DNA of 31,574 nt from Plantago elongata (Eukaryota; Streptophyta; Magnoliopsida; Lamiales; Plantaginaceae): positions 1 to 31,574 of the forward strand of contig JAYMSP010001488.1 of assembly GCA_036897095.1 (NCBI GenBank), given 5' to 3'. The position numbers were made by a program, and so were the translations under genes. The notes under the pieces were generated by a model that saw only the letters and a list, made by a program, of their open reading frames with translations, was not told the DNA's origin and searched no databases. Positions 21,374-31,574 of the stretch are shown here, in pieces. Numbering within the stretch: the first letter of the stretch is position 1; each line of letters starts with the position of its first letter.

Positions 21374-22340
21374 TCTCTAGAGTAGTTTGAAGATTAGTTA
21401 AGTTAGTTTAGTTAGTTGATATTATTAAATAGTTAGTATCTTTCTTCTTCTCCTTAGTTTATATATAGTTCATTTGTAAACCATTTGAGTGTATTAATCT
21501 TGGAGTATTTTCTCCTTCAATCATCAATACAAACACTGATTTTACATATTATCAATATCATTCACGTGGTATCAGTAGAAAATCGATTGATCGTCGTTCA
21601 TTGAATCGATCACGTACATCATTCCGCTTTGATACTCTGTTTCTTCGATTTTCCGATCAATCACTTCCGTCTGTGTGCTCTTGCCATATCCGATCAATTT
21701 TTCCGGCTGGCAGTTATATTCTACACAACTGACGGTTTCTTGAGCAGTTATTCCATTGCTCTGCAGTTTCTTTGCGTCTTCAATGGCGGAATCCTCCTCT
21801 ACAGGCGGCAATGTCGTACCTCACCAATCAGGGGCTCGATCACCCGCAGTTTCTCGTGTTCGATCTTCACTAAACCTGTAAAAAACCAACTTTCCCCATA
21901 CTTTTACCATCCATCTGATCATTCAGGTCTGCAGATTATTTCAGTTATTTTCAATGGTGATAACTACGTTTCTTGGACCCTTACAAGTGTAGAATAAACT
22001 CGACTTGATTGATGGCTCTCTTCCTGTACCTGCTATGGATGATCTCGACTTATATGATGCGTATGAAAGAGTTAATGCTCTGGTTTTGGGATGGATAAAC
22101 TTATCCCTCCATGATAACATCAAAAACAGTTTACTGTACTGCAACTCAGGTAGAGATAGTTTAAAGATTAGTTAAGTTAGTTTAGTTAGTTGATAAAGTT
22201 AAACAGTTAGTTTCTTTCTTCTCCTCCTTAGTCTATATATAGTTCATTTGTAAACCATCAAAGTGTATCAATCTTGAAGTATTTTCTCCTTCAATCATCA
22301 ATACAAACACTGATTTTACATATTATCAATATCATTCACA
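21374..22340 (+). mobile_element. Ty1/Copia LTR retrotransposon fossil with both LTRs, internally reduced
   Basis: Left LTR about 21378-21566 and right LTR about 22151-22340, each near 190 bp. Both carry TTAGTTAAGTTAGTTTAGTT near the start and CTCCTTCAATCATCAATACA near the end. A TGGTATCAG primer-binding site follows the left LTR. Only gag-related sequence lies between (SDHSGLQII and FNGDNYVSW). ATATG occurs next to both outer ends (21369-21373, 22341-22345) and may be the target duplication. By eye the LTRs differ at roughly 13 of 175 positions, implying an insertion a few million years old at usual plant rates. The element is broken and lacks pol. Confidence 0.85.
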
Positions 22341-22345
22341 ATATG

Positions 22346-23026
22346 CTATGGGTAATGGATCTATTTTCAGATGCACCAAGTATACGGTAGTCATATGTAA
22401 TATGTTTGTCGTCTGATGGATTGAGTCAAGTACATCTGTCATTGCTACCTTCACGAAGTTTTGATACTTCTTATTGTCGTCACAACTCACAAGTTCCATT
22501 GTGTAGAAGGTAAAAATGTTCATTTGCCCATATTATCTTTAGTGAAACTGTTTGATTTAAAAATAAACTTTGGAAATCATATGACTCTGTTTTCGCGTGT
22601 CACTCGACTGTGCAGTATTCAGTTGACACTCAATTGAAATATGATTATCAACTTATTGTCACTGATGATCATTAGTATAGCAATTTTTTGGATTATAGCA
22701 GGTCAATATAGGAGTACTGTGGAAGCACTTTTACCTAAATGAAGCACATTTAGCTGCGTTTGATAAAAACGCAAGTAAAAACTATCACGTACGTTTCTTA
22801 AGCGCATGAAAATGTACGTCCTTATACTAGCGCACAAGCATAACTGAAGGTAGAATTCTAATGGCACAGCTTTCCCAGTATCTTGACTGCTTTCACTGAA
22901 ATGCATGGATTTTTTTACCTGCATTTTAAATGCATGAAAAGACCTTATAAAAGCAGGCAAAAGCTGGTTTATTGCATTGTCATCTAAAACTGTAATTGGG
23001 AAAATATAGTTAGAATAAATAAAAGG
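22346..23026. other. intergenic DNA between Copia fossil and ABCG gene
   Basis: About 680 bp with no gene that I can support. The 109-codon minus-strand frame at 22703-23032 has no domain. Part of it could be older transposon debris. Confidence 0.4.
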
Positions 23027-23260
23027 TGTCACCTCTTACATAATCTACAATTTCCTTTGATTATCAAGTGTATATATATATGCCTTACAAATCCAAGATT
23101 CAACTACCAAGAACAATTACGAACAAATGCAGGGGAATTTTTAACTATATGAAATCTTACTATTATTACTAAACAAGAAATCAAATTTTCAAATGTAGAC
23201 TTTTACATATTATGTCTTGATCCAAGAATTCAACAGAAAATTTCATCCACGCCAATTCCA

Positions 23261-25492
23261 TCACCTTCTCTTGTTCTTGCTTCCAATCAACAGGGCAAAG
23301 TAAAACAGAACCCTGAAGAAAAATCCAAATGCAATCGTGATCCATAAGCAGCTCCATTTATCTAGGTCCGTAACACCACTCTGCTGCAAAATATCCGACC
23401 CTCGTGTCAAGCACGTTGTGCTCGTAATGTTCATCCCCAGTGTTCTGCTCATCGACTTCAGCATCGTCAGTTTTACTGAGTCAGGCATGGCTCTTAGAGG
23501 TGAGTTATCAAAAACCTGGATCCCTTTCACAAAACACTTGTTTGGATCGCTGAATTCGTTCTGCAATACACCTTGGTACGGATACTTCACTAGTGACATG
23601 TAATGGAACCACAACCAATAAGATGGAATTCTGTCGTGTGATATGAAGAATCCACTGAACAGGACGAAATAGGCCAGAATTGCAACCACCACTGTGTACC
23701 CCATCATCACATTAAAGATAACCCCAGATAGGAATGTGACGAATGAGCTTCCGGCCCAAAATGAGGCCAGGATGAAGGTGAAGAAGAAGAGGAAGCCAGA
23801 AAGTCCGCCTGCTAGCCCCACAGCCCAGTATGTGGTGCCTGCGAATGCTAGTGACATGAGCACAAGAGACGGAATTGAAATGAGAGCATGTGAGATGACG
23901 TAGGATGAACGCCTGTAGGTGTTGTAAGCTGTTTCCCTCATGAAAATGTATCTTTCCATGAGAAAAACCGGGATTGCTTCGGCACAAGTGTAGAACATTG
24001 TGGACATGGCAAAGGCAAAGAAACCGAACCTTTCCTGAACCCCTCTAGGTGAGTTGTCGAGATTCCAGAAGATTGTGGCTAGTATGATACCTGTCACCAG
24101 GACTGCCCCGAACCTGACACCGAATATCTCGGGAGCCCTTCTGGAATTTGTAATCGATCTGTTGGCAATCACGACCATTTCTTTCCAGAAGGGGTTAGCG
24201 TACATTGGAACTGCTGAAGACAGATTCGAGTCCATGTTAGTGGCACCGGAAACAAGTTTCCCCAATGAAATGCTTGCACTTATGGCATCTTTGAGGGACA
24301 CCTTTGGTCCGTTTGAGTTTCTAATTGGAGGGTATTTCCTTTGCCATGTTCTGTTGAAATCCACCATCTTCTTGGTTCCATTAGGTATACCTTCAATCTC
24401 TCGAATATGATCAAGAGCAAATTCTGTCTTGTCTTCGTTTGGGGGGATTGGCTTTCCAAGCTCAGCGAAAAACCGAGGCAGGATGGAAGGGGAGCCGCTA
24501 AACACCGTCTGGCCACGCGAAAGGATTAGCATGCGATCAAGAAGGCTTAGGATTCGATAACTTGGCTGGTGAATTGACAGGATCACTATGCTTCCGCTTT
24601 GTGCGATTCTTTGCAGCACTTGTACTACCATGTGCGCGCTCGTGGAGTCGAGGCCTGATGTGGGCTCATCAAGAAATAGGATGATGGGGTCATGGATAAT
24701 GTCCGTTCCTATGGAGACACGCCTCCTTTCGCCTCCAGAGACGCCCCTGTGGCCCTCATCTCCAATTATGGTCTTTGCAGCATTGCGAAGGCCTAATTGA
24801 TCAATCAGGGCCTGGACTCGCTCGCGTTTCCTGGACTTGGTCATGGTTCTTGGAAGCCTGAATTCAGCAGAAAACATTAGAGTTTCCTCAACAGTTAACA
24901 TGGGGAACAATAGGTCATCTTGCATGACATAAGCTGATATCACTTTGAGAAGCTTCGACTCCAAGATTTCACCGTTTAGCGTAACAGTTCCTTTCAGGCT
25001 CTCTCTGGATATACGATCAGCTAGAGCATCGATCAAAGTGGATTTTCCTGAGCCACTCGCTCCAAGAACCGCCATGATTTCACCTTCCCTGGCCTCACCT
25101 GATATACTGTTAAGCAAAACCTTCATCCTGGAGTCATTCGCTTCCGTCAAGTTCACTGATACCCCAGCGTCATCAGTACCATTGTGACTGGCCCTGCTGA
25201 AACAGGCAGGCATGAATTTACGACGAACTTTGACACTATAAGTAAGGTTATGAAAGGAAAGAACAAAGGGCATTGAGGCAGGCTGAAAAGCATGTTCATG
25301 AACATCAAGAACACGGTGAGACAACACGTTGGTCGAGTCACCAACATGCTGCAACAACTCGCCTAGTGTCTGCGAATTGCTTCGCTTAGGCCTCCGGCTG
25401 TACTCTTGAATATCCATGGCCTGCCTAGGGCCTAAGAACGGCATATCACTGTCCATTGACAGAGTGTCACTTTCACCAGTGGTACTCGGCAT
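23261..25492 (-). CDS. ABCG6-like: ABCG half-size transporter, ABCG6/1/2/16/20 clade
   Basis: Intact intronless gene of 743 residues, the usual length and structure for this clade. The ATP-binding domain comes first: Walker A GASGSGKS (144-151), Q-loop YVMQDD (Gln191), signature VSGGE (251-255), Walker B ILFLDEP (271-277) and H-loop His308. The ABC2 membrane domain follows from about 435, with six predicted helices. The C-terminus GSKNKRR is identical to that of Arabidopsis relatives as I remember them. The N-terminal [11 protein letters not shown] motif is also typical. Clade members dimerise at the plasma membrane and export wall lipid or phenolic precursors: ABCG2/6/20 for suberin, ABCG1/16 for the pollen wall. 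Which role applies here cannot be read from the sequence. A broken duplicate of its second half lies about 4.5 kb downstream in gene orientation. Confidence 0.97.
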   Translation of the reverse strand: MPSTTGESDTLSMDSDMPFLGPRQAMDIQEYSRRPKRSNSQTLGELLQHVGDSTNVLSHRVLDVHEHAFQPASMPFVLSFHNLTYSVKVRRKFMPACFSRASHNGTDDAGVSVNLTEANDSRMKVLLNSISGEAREGEIMAVLGASGSGKSTLIDALADRISRESLKGTVTLNGEILESKLLKVISAYVMQDDLLFPMLTVEETLMFSAEFRLPRTMTKSRKRERVQALIDQLGLRNAAKTIIGDEGHRGVSGGERRRVSIGTDIIHDPIILFLDEPTSGLDSTSAHMVVQVLQRIAQSGSIVILSIHQPSYRILSLLDRMLILSRGQTVFSGSPSILPRFFAELGKPIPPNEDKTEFALDHIREIEGIPNGTKKMVDFNRTWQRKYPPIRNSNGPKVSLKDAISASISLGKLVSGATNMDSNLSSAVPMYANPFWKEMVVIANRSITNSRRAPEIFGVRFGAVLVTGIILATIFWNLDNSPRGVQERFGFFAFAMSTMFYTCAEAIPVFLMERYIFMRETAYNTYRRSSYVISHALISIPSLVLMSLAFAGTTYWAVGLAGGLSGFLFFFTFILASFWAGSSFVTFLSGVIFNVMMGYTVVVAILAYFVLFSGFFISHDRIPSYWLWFHYMSLVKYPYQGVLQNEFSDPNKCFVKGIQVFDNSPLRAMPDSVKLTMLKSMSRTLGMNITSTTCLTRGSDILQQSGVTDLDKWSCLWITIAFGFFFRVLFYFALLIGSKNKRR

Positions 25493-26600
25493 TGTTTTCT
25501 TAATCAGAACACACTTTTATAAAGATTGAAGAGAATTGAGAGTGAAGCTAAGTTGGGAAAGAAGAGTGTTTGACAAGAAGGTGATGAGATTGCATTAAGG
25601 AACAAGAAAAGAGATTAGTGAACAAAAGAAGTTTAAGTGTTGATGAAAATGCAATGAGCTTATGAAGTAAGTATAGTAACAGTTTGTAATGAGTCCATTA
25701 GAGTTGGTTGGATTGATTTCGTGTGGAGAAGCTGGTTTGAAAAGTGTAGGCAGGATTAGGTGAGGAGTTGTACTGCCTTTTGCTGGTTAGTTGTGAAGCT
25801 TAAATATATTGTTAAGCAGCCCAACTGCAATACGTCACCGTTTTATTACCAAGTCCAAGATGAGGGTTCTTTTAGAAAGATCTTTTACCAGAGATGGGAT
25901 CAGGATTTGCCATATTGTACGTTGCTTATACTTATGGGGCTGAAAATGTAGTCTACTCAAATGAAATGATGATACGTATACATTGGGAACTTGGTTTTTC
26001 TTGCTCCCGTTGCATCATTTTGTGTATGAATTAATGATACCACAAATTTGCTTGAAATAAGTTCTTGAACAATAATTTATGAAAGAGCACATTTTGAACT
26101 TTTTCAATAAAATCTTTAATTTCGATGTAATTAATGAATACGTTTTTATCAAAATTCATCTGAAGAATAATTTAAAAGTTTAAACATGTCGAACAAATAA
26201 GTAAAGCATATAGAGATGTCATATTAGGTCTATACTTGAACAAACTGTCTTTTAATATACGGAAAATAGAAGGTGGAAGTGTGGAACATAAATGATTCCA
26301 TTATAAAGTAAGCAATATATATACGTAGTTTTCACTTTCAAGATGGTTGTATTATGGTGACCAAAACATCTCCTAATGACATCGATCGATCAAATAACGA
26401 AATTCAATTTTCCTAAAAGACAACAAGGACGTATCCTATCTTTATTTATGTTTTTTTCCCTCGTATGGAATGTCCATACCGATAAGCAACTCTTGTGATA
26501 CATAATATCAGTTGGTAGCTAGGCTGCTCATCTATCTATTGCCCAACCCTTGTTTCATTTCCTGGATCATATATATACGATATTCTTCACTCTTTTTAAT
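25493..26600. other. ABCG promoter and AT-rich flank
   Basis: The first few hundred bases should be the promoter and leader of the minus-strand ABCG gene. No TATA box could be placed with confidence: a TATAAAA on the minus strand at 25515-25521 is too near the ATG. Beyond about 25800 the sequence is AT-rich and featureless. Confidence 0.4.
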
Positions 26601-28564
26601 TATTGAAGCAAGTTGACTTTTTTATGAAAATAAATTAGCTAGCTAGTTTATGTTCTGGGAACCTATATGTGCTTGGTTTGCCATCCAAGTCCGCTATGGT
26701 CTGGCCATGCTGCCCTAGGCTTGGTTTGGCGCACCCAAGTTTGCTATATATAGTCGGATTCATAAACGATTTGCATCCTAACGGACTAGGCGGAATTGAT
26801 ATATATAGAGTCTCATGTAAGCTATCAAAAAACAAGTTATGAATTTAACTTCATACCTGATTCCGTACTGAATGATGAAAGCCCAGAGTGATCATCTGCC
26901 ACTATGAGAAGGTTCTAACTTTAGCTCTTTCTAGTTGATTTGAATTGAAGAGAAGAAATTTGTACTGTTTAGTGTGGGGATCACACCCTTTATGTATATT
27001 GTGCATCATCCTACTAAAATTCATTAGTTCAATTAATATAGGATAACGTTAGACGAGTTCTATAAAAGACTTATACAATGGTAAAGATGTGTCTAAGGTC
27101 CATAATACAAGTATGGATCGCTCATTAGCGGGCTTATCACATTACTCGTATTAATACAGTATACAATATATGACGCGTTAAATATAGACCTGAATCTAAC
27201 AATATATTGAAGTTACTTAAAAAGTTTATATTAGATAGTGGAGAGTGTAATTTTACAAAGTCATCCCATAAATTGACAAATGAGATTAAAAAAGTGAGAC
27301 TATATCACCCTGCATATCTTACGACCCTAATTCCGAACAACCTATAAACATATTCAAAGGTGAAAATGGGAAGAGTAGTTCCAATTTCCAAACAAGTTTA
27401 TTTTGATTTATAGCGAGTTTATTAATTATTTGGTCACATGTACAAGAAAACTACTCTTCACGCCAAGTTCAGTTTTGCATGTGTTTAAGTCTTACTAAAA
27501 GTCATGTGCATACTGAATTGGAATTTCCTCTTATTAGCTTGTTTCAATTCGTTTTCATAAAACAATACATTTAATCAGATTTTTGTTGTATACTCACTCA
27601 AATTTAATCAGATTATTGTTGTAGACTCACTCTAGGTATCTTGACGATAACATCAAGTCTTGTTAAATTTCAAATATCATATTTTTAATTTCTAATATCA
27701 ACTCTATAATTAATCATAATATTTAACATGTAATGTTTGTGACTAAATATATGTAATATTCGATCTTTAAGTGAAATATAATATTGTTTTTAGTAGATAT
27801 ATTTAGATTAAGGAAATTAAAAAGAAATGGTGCCCCATCCCCAAAAGAAACGTGGATTATGTAAGTTGGAAGGAAGTATAATCATGATGAAATGACGATG
27901 AGATGAAACTTAGATGAATTAAAACCAACATTCTGCAATTGGCTAAACAAAAAAAACATTGAAAATTTTCATATTACAAAAGCAAAGATCTAAATGTCAA
28001 ACGAATATACGTGCTACCCATGCCTACATTTATAATTTGGTCCCATTTGGAATTGAATTTACTAAATAACATTAATTTGGCGGAAAACAAACAGGTTTGA
28101 CATTCAAAAATATCCACTGGAATTCGCTCAATCACAGTTTCCTTAAGCTTTTGAGCTTGCCTCATTCAGTTCTGATCATTTAGACCAACCGATACTAGCT
28201 GCATTCTCCTATAGGTCCGGATACGTATACTCGTATACGAAATACATTCTGCAGTTAGCAAGGTCATCACAGATTAAGGGGGATCGCACAGTGAAAACAG
28301 CTAACTCCAAGTTCTCATTTGTGGGTTGGTACGTAACCATGTAGCTACCTTTCAGGCAGCGACTATATGACACATTAACAAGCATGTGATGCAACCAAGT
28401 TGAACGATCATAAGGGAAGGGAGGGAGGAGCTTAGTTGGTACATAGCATTAGAACTTGGCAATTTTCTCCCATATATGCAGTCAATTTTTTTTTTTTTTT
28501 GTGAAATTGTTGCTATGTCTGTCAACAACTCTTGCTACTTCCATTGATCTTAAGGTCACTCAAA

Positions 28565-28613
28565 ATGTCTAGCTGTTGCTATGCAATATCATGTCTAGCT
28601 GTTGCTATGCAAT
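28565..28613. repeat. 26-bp tandem duplication (about 1.9 copies)
   Basis: The unit beginning ATGTCTAGCTGTTGCTATGC occurs at 28565-28590 and again at 28591-28613. The copies are identical over the second copy's shared length (about 23 bp). Confidence 0.85.
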
Positions 28614-30182
28614 AACATAACCACGGTATTGTTGAACAAATAGATTGGTTTTTCATCAAACAAAGGATACACCTCTAATTTAGCAGCACCAGAATGATCA
28701 CTACAACTGTGCGCACCAGGCTGCAGATTTCTCTATCTTTGTTTAGTTTCACATCAAAGCCTAAGCAGCTGACATTCAAGACCAAGTTGATACAAATTTC
28801 AAGTTCAAGATTTGTTGATTGTACGAATTAATCACAGAACATACATTGATGTTAATATACTAGAGTATGATGCCCCTACCAAAGTTTGAACCAACTATGT
28901 ACACTGGTTGTCTGCTTGTCTGAGTCATTCCTTAATTTCATGTGTCACCTGCATCTCGTACAAATCCAAGTATATCACAATTGAGCTACACGTATTGAAA
29001 GATCAACAAATATCAATGAGCAAGGCCTATTGACAATAAAACAGCAAAGGCCCCGGCATTGAAAACTGCTCTAGCTTCCTATGGTGATACATGATGCATC
29101 CTGATCACTGAGTTTCTCTGTTTCTGTTCAATGCTAACTGGTGATTATTTCATTTCATCTTTCGATGTTTTGTTTTCCAAGTACATAAGCAAGCCACTGC
29201 ATTCTATCGATTGATTAATCATCTAATGTGATCTAAACATGGAAGAGTTTCAATAGCATAAGGTAACGAAGCTATGTCGGTACTAGTAGTGATTTTGTCC
29301 CAGATGAGTTGAGAAGATGAAGCATATGGGATGAGTAGTTACAAAGAAAACGAGATGTTGTTGATATCAATCACGCAGCCGTGTAATAAGCACATAGCGA
29401 ACTATTCTTTCGCCTTTTACTAAAGAATACCGTGTGCTTGTTACTTATAAGCGGCATACGCTTATTTTTGGAGGGTTGTTTGCTTTGGCAAAACGCCCCA
29501 CAATTTCAGTGCAAACTTCATTTTTATTTTTTGTGGAATTATTACCAAGATTTATATTGTACGTTCAGTTGCTTGAGAAGTCTCCATCTTCGCAAACAGT
29601 ATAATTGGCCCCTAGCCTCTAAATTACTCAAAACATCATCAAACAGGCCCAAAACGTAGATGAAAGCTAACAAACTGAGGCTCATTGATCAATCATATGG
29701 TGCATATACATAACAATGTTAATAGTTAGTTATTCGGCAATGAGATTAATTTAAATTAATTATGTTGGTCAGAAACAACTCTCTAATACAACAACAGGTT
29801 GCACATTAGACAAAAAATCTGTAATGATCTAAAAACCTGTAAGGAGTAAGGACTCTCAAGATTGCCGAAGATGTCATCTGATAGCAACTTTGCAGACTGC
29901 AGTTGATATTATATTCATGAACTGTCCATGATTCTTCATTTGCCTTGCAGATATTCGATACGTCTGAGCTTCACGATGCACTAAAATAAACAAGATAACA
30001 TTGTGTGGAAACAAATGAATTTGAATTTCCTGTAAATAGCAAAAGATATCTCTGTAATATGATTAATTGGCAGAGACAGAATGAACATCTATTGTTTTTG
30101 CTGAGTTTCAGGTAGAGAATAAAGTAGTTTAGCATCGAGAAGATCCATCTGTAGTGTCTTGTATGAACTAAGCTCCTTTTCT

Positions 30183-30231
30183 TTCCCACACTGCTAACAT
30201 GTAAGAAGAGTCCTCAACAACTGGTATAGAA
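30183..30231 (+). promoter_or_regulatory. U2 snRNA promoter: upstream sequence element and TATA
   Basis: TTCCCACACTG (30183-30193) matches the plant snRNA upstream sequence element RTCCCACATCG at 8 of 11 positions. TATAGAA (30225-30231) follows about 31 bp later and lies about 33 bp ahead of the RNA start. That spacing is the one known for polymerase II plant snRNA genes; polymerase III types are one helical turn shorter. Confidence 0.65.
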
Positions 30232-30257
30232 TGGTCTTTAGGTACATTTGATTACTC

Positions 30258-30454
30258 ATACCTTTCTCGGCCTTTTGGCTAAGATCAAATGTAGTATCTG
30301 TTCTTATCAGTTTAATATCTGATATGTAGCCCATTGGGCTACAACGGTATGAATCTAATTTTTTAAGGGGGAAGAGTCCAACGTGTAGCTTGCTGCACGG
30401 TCTCTTCAAGTGTTGCTAATGCGTTGCACTACTGCATTGGCCTGGCACACCCCC
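30258..30454 (+). ncRNA. U2: U2 spliceosomal snRNA
   Basis: The 5' end ATACCTTTCTCGGCCTTTTG and the following 60 bases match U2 almost perfectly, including the branch-site-pairing GTAGTA (U2 positions 34-39). Length is 197 nt; plant U2 is about 196. Stems are intact: IIb GTAGCCC/GGGCTAC, III GAAGAG/CTCTTC with CGTG/CACG, and IV GCTAATGC/GCATTGGC around the conserved TTGCACTACT loop bound by U2B''. The Sm site is AATTTTTTA (30357-30365). U2 forms the snRNP that recognises the intron branch point. One base differs beside the branch-pairing region: position 32 is A where G is usual. Promoter, 3' box and kept stems favour a working gene, or a young variant copy. Confidence 0.93.
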
Positions 30455-30457
30455 TCC

Positions 30458-30470
30458 CAATTCAGTGTAA
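30458..30470 (+). terminator. plant snRNA 3' box (RNA 3'-end formation signal)
   Basis: CAATTCAGTGTAA, a few bases after the U2 end, fits the plant 3' box pattern CA-(3-10 bases)-AGTNNAA. This element directs 3'-end formation of snRNA transcripts. Confidence 0.7.
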
Positions 30471-31188
30471 GTAATGTTTTGATTGATATTGTGAGGTACT
30501 GTGTTTTCCAGTTTTGAGTGTTTTTAATTCAGATTAACTAAGCAAGCAAAGGAATTGAAAAAGATCATTGATCTTGATTTAGCCGTACTGAAGTTTCACC
30601 AACGTCTATCAATCACATACATTTCTTCTCCTCCGGTGATTTTTCTATATGGAGAATGTGCCTCAGTATCCAACAGTATTGAGTCTGATAAGTATAATGT
30701 GGGATAGGAAATATATTCTGGAATTTAACTGCGCAGTACTCAGTGAACTTCTATGGGAAAAAGCTCGTTGCCTTCTTTCTTACTATTACAGCTCGTTTGG
30801 TATTGCTGATGGACGGGTTTTATTGAGTAAGTAAGGTACAAATACATGTTTGGTTTGTTTTAGCCAGAAGTGCTTGTGAGCTAACTGACCGGACTTCAAT
30901 TTTCGGGCAGCCTTGTGAGTGGAGGAGCCCATCTACGTGGCTAGATTGGGTTGAGTTTTTAGAACAAAAATAGTTGGTTTTGAGGATGGACGAAAATTTG
31001 GATTCATTCCACCTAGAACAATTTATCGTAATTCGACAATTCTATTAGTTCGGACTACCCATTGTTCTTGAACTTAACTTTTAATTGATTCATGTATAAA
31101 TTTTAATTTATTAAATAAAGTATAAAAAATGATAATAAATAAAAAAAAGAGTGAATAAAATATGGCAGTATAAATAAAGTATGAGATA

Positions 31189-31236
<48 letters not shown>

Positions 31237-31574
31237 TACTACTACTACTACTAGAACATAAATTTTATAAATAAATTATAAATTAATTAGTATACCACAT
31301 GTCTAACTCTATTTGATGTGATCTATAGATTAAGTTGTTGATTTATAATATTCTGACATTGATACTTGCCCAATGTAGAGCACTAAAATAATGCTTAACA
31401 AATTTAATTAAAAAAAAATGAAAATATTGACAACAGTTTTAGAACGATATTTCAAATTAAATCCATTAAAAAATAGCAAATTAGTAACAAAAAGTTGTAA
31501 TTTGACTGAAAAGTGGCAATTTAATATAGCGGATCTAAACCAGAATTATAAATATATTTATACTTTTAAATTGA
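30471..31574. other. AT-rich intergenic DNA after the U2 gene
   Basis: No gene is supported; the 61-codon frame at 30649-30834 has no recognisable motif. Sequence becomes very AT-rich past 31070. Confidence 0.45.
31190..31252. repeat. (ATT)15(ACT)6 compound microsatellite
   Basis: Fifteen ATT units (31190-31234) run directly into six ACT units (31235-31252). A likely polymorphic marker. Confidence 0.93.

Larger units (their letters stand above)
26600..30257. other. gene-poor intergenic region
   Basis: About 3.6 kb without a supported gene. Short open frames such as 26635-26835 (-), 27974-28165 (-) and 28209-28394 (-) lack known domains; the latter two are discussed as possible relics. A poly(T) run lies near 28487-28500, and a 26-bp tandem duplication lies at 28565-28613. 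Some of the space may be promoter for the U2 gene. Confidence 0.45.

Noticed and set aside
26635-26835. 66-codon minus-strand frame
   Set aside because: No domain, no splice signals; region also rich in TATATA runs.
28222-28244. Palindrome-like GTATAC repeats (CGTATACTCGTATACG)
   Set aside because: Short and imperfect; no nearby promoter or hairpin terminator to give it meaning.
1-31574. CRISPR arrays, bacterial operons, riboswitches
   Set aside because: The DNA is plant nuclear; no regularly spaced repeats or prokaryotic signals are present.

Overview
The window is nuclear DNA of a flowering plant, most likely a eudicot. The genes have GT-AG introns and typical plant protein families: an ALS3/STAR2-type permease, a PR-1-like CAP protein, an RS2Z-type SR splicing factor and a suberin/pollen-wall-clade ABCG half transporter. 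Intergenic DNA is AT-rich, and there are short-LTR Copia fossils and a non-autonomous hAT element. The species cannot be fixed from the sequence.

Layout. 1-3960 holds no gene I can support: a strand-asymmetric A/C-rich block, a G-rich purine block (about 1120-1610), a possibly LTR-derived stretch (about 1640-2030) and AT-rich DNA. 4089-5538 (+) is a three-exon ALS3-like gene. It converges on 5991-6641 (-), a single-exon PR-1-like secreted protein. 7519-9354 (+) is a four-exon type I membrane protein of unknown function with two CxxC pairs. 9750-10620 (-) holds coding-looking islands of an unrecognised small gene or relic. 11086-12092 (-) is a four-exon zinc/iron-chelating (YkgJ/CxxxCxxCC) protein, probably plastid-targeted. 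A 1110-bp hAT-type element with a perfect 8-bp target duplication lies only 64 bp upstream of its start codon (12156-13265). 13818-16218 (-), with a further 5' UTR intron, is an RS2Z33-type SR protein gene whose promoter carries three TGGGCY (site II) motifs.

The right half is dominated by an ABCG duplication. 23261-25492 (-) is an intact intronless ABCG6/1/2/16/20-clade half transporter of 743 residues. 17734-18712 (-) is a broken copy of its C-terminal half, including 3' flanking DNA, and it stops exactly where a Copia LTR begins. Two broken Copia fossils (about 18718-20500 and 21374-22340) and a tRNA-Pro-like relic (21207-21275) fill the space between the two ABCG copies. 25500-30250 is gene-poor. 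30258-30454 (+) is a U2 snRNA gene with an upstream element, TATA box and plant 3' box, and the window ends in AT-rich DNA with an (ATT)n(ACT)n microsatellite.

The genes are functionally unrelated neighbours, as is usual in a plant genome. RS2Z33 and U2 both belong to pre-mRNA splicing, but nothing suggests they are co-regulated. I found no clearly new biological system. The observations most worth a second look are the truncated ABCG duplicate at the Copia border, the hAT insertion in the YkgJ-type gene's promoter, the unrecognised minus-strand coding islands at 9750-10620, and the single-base variant next to the branch-site-pairing region of the U2 gene.
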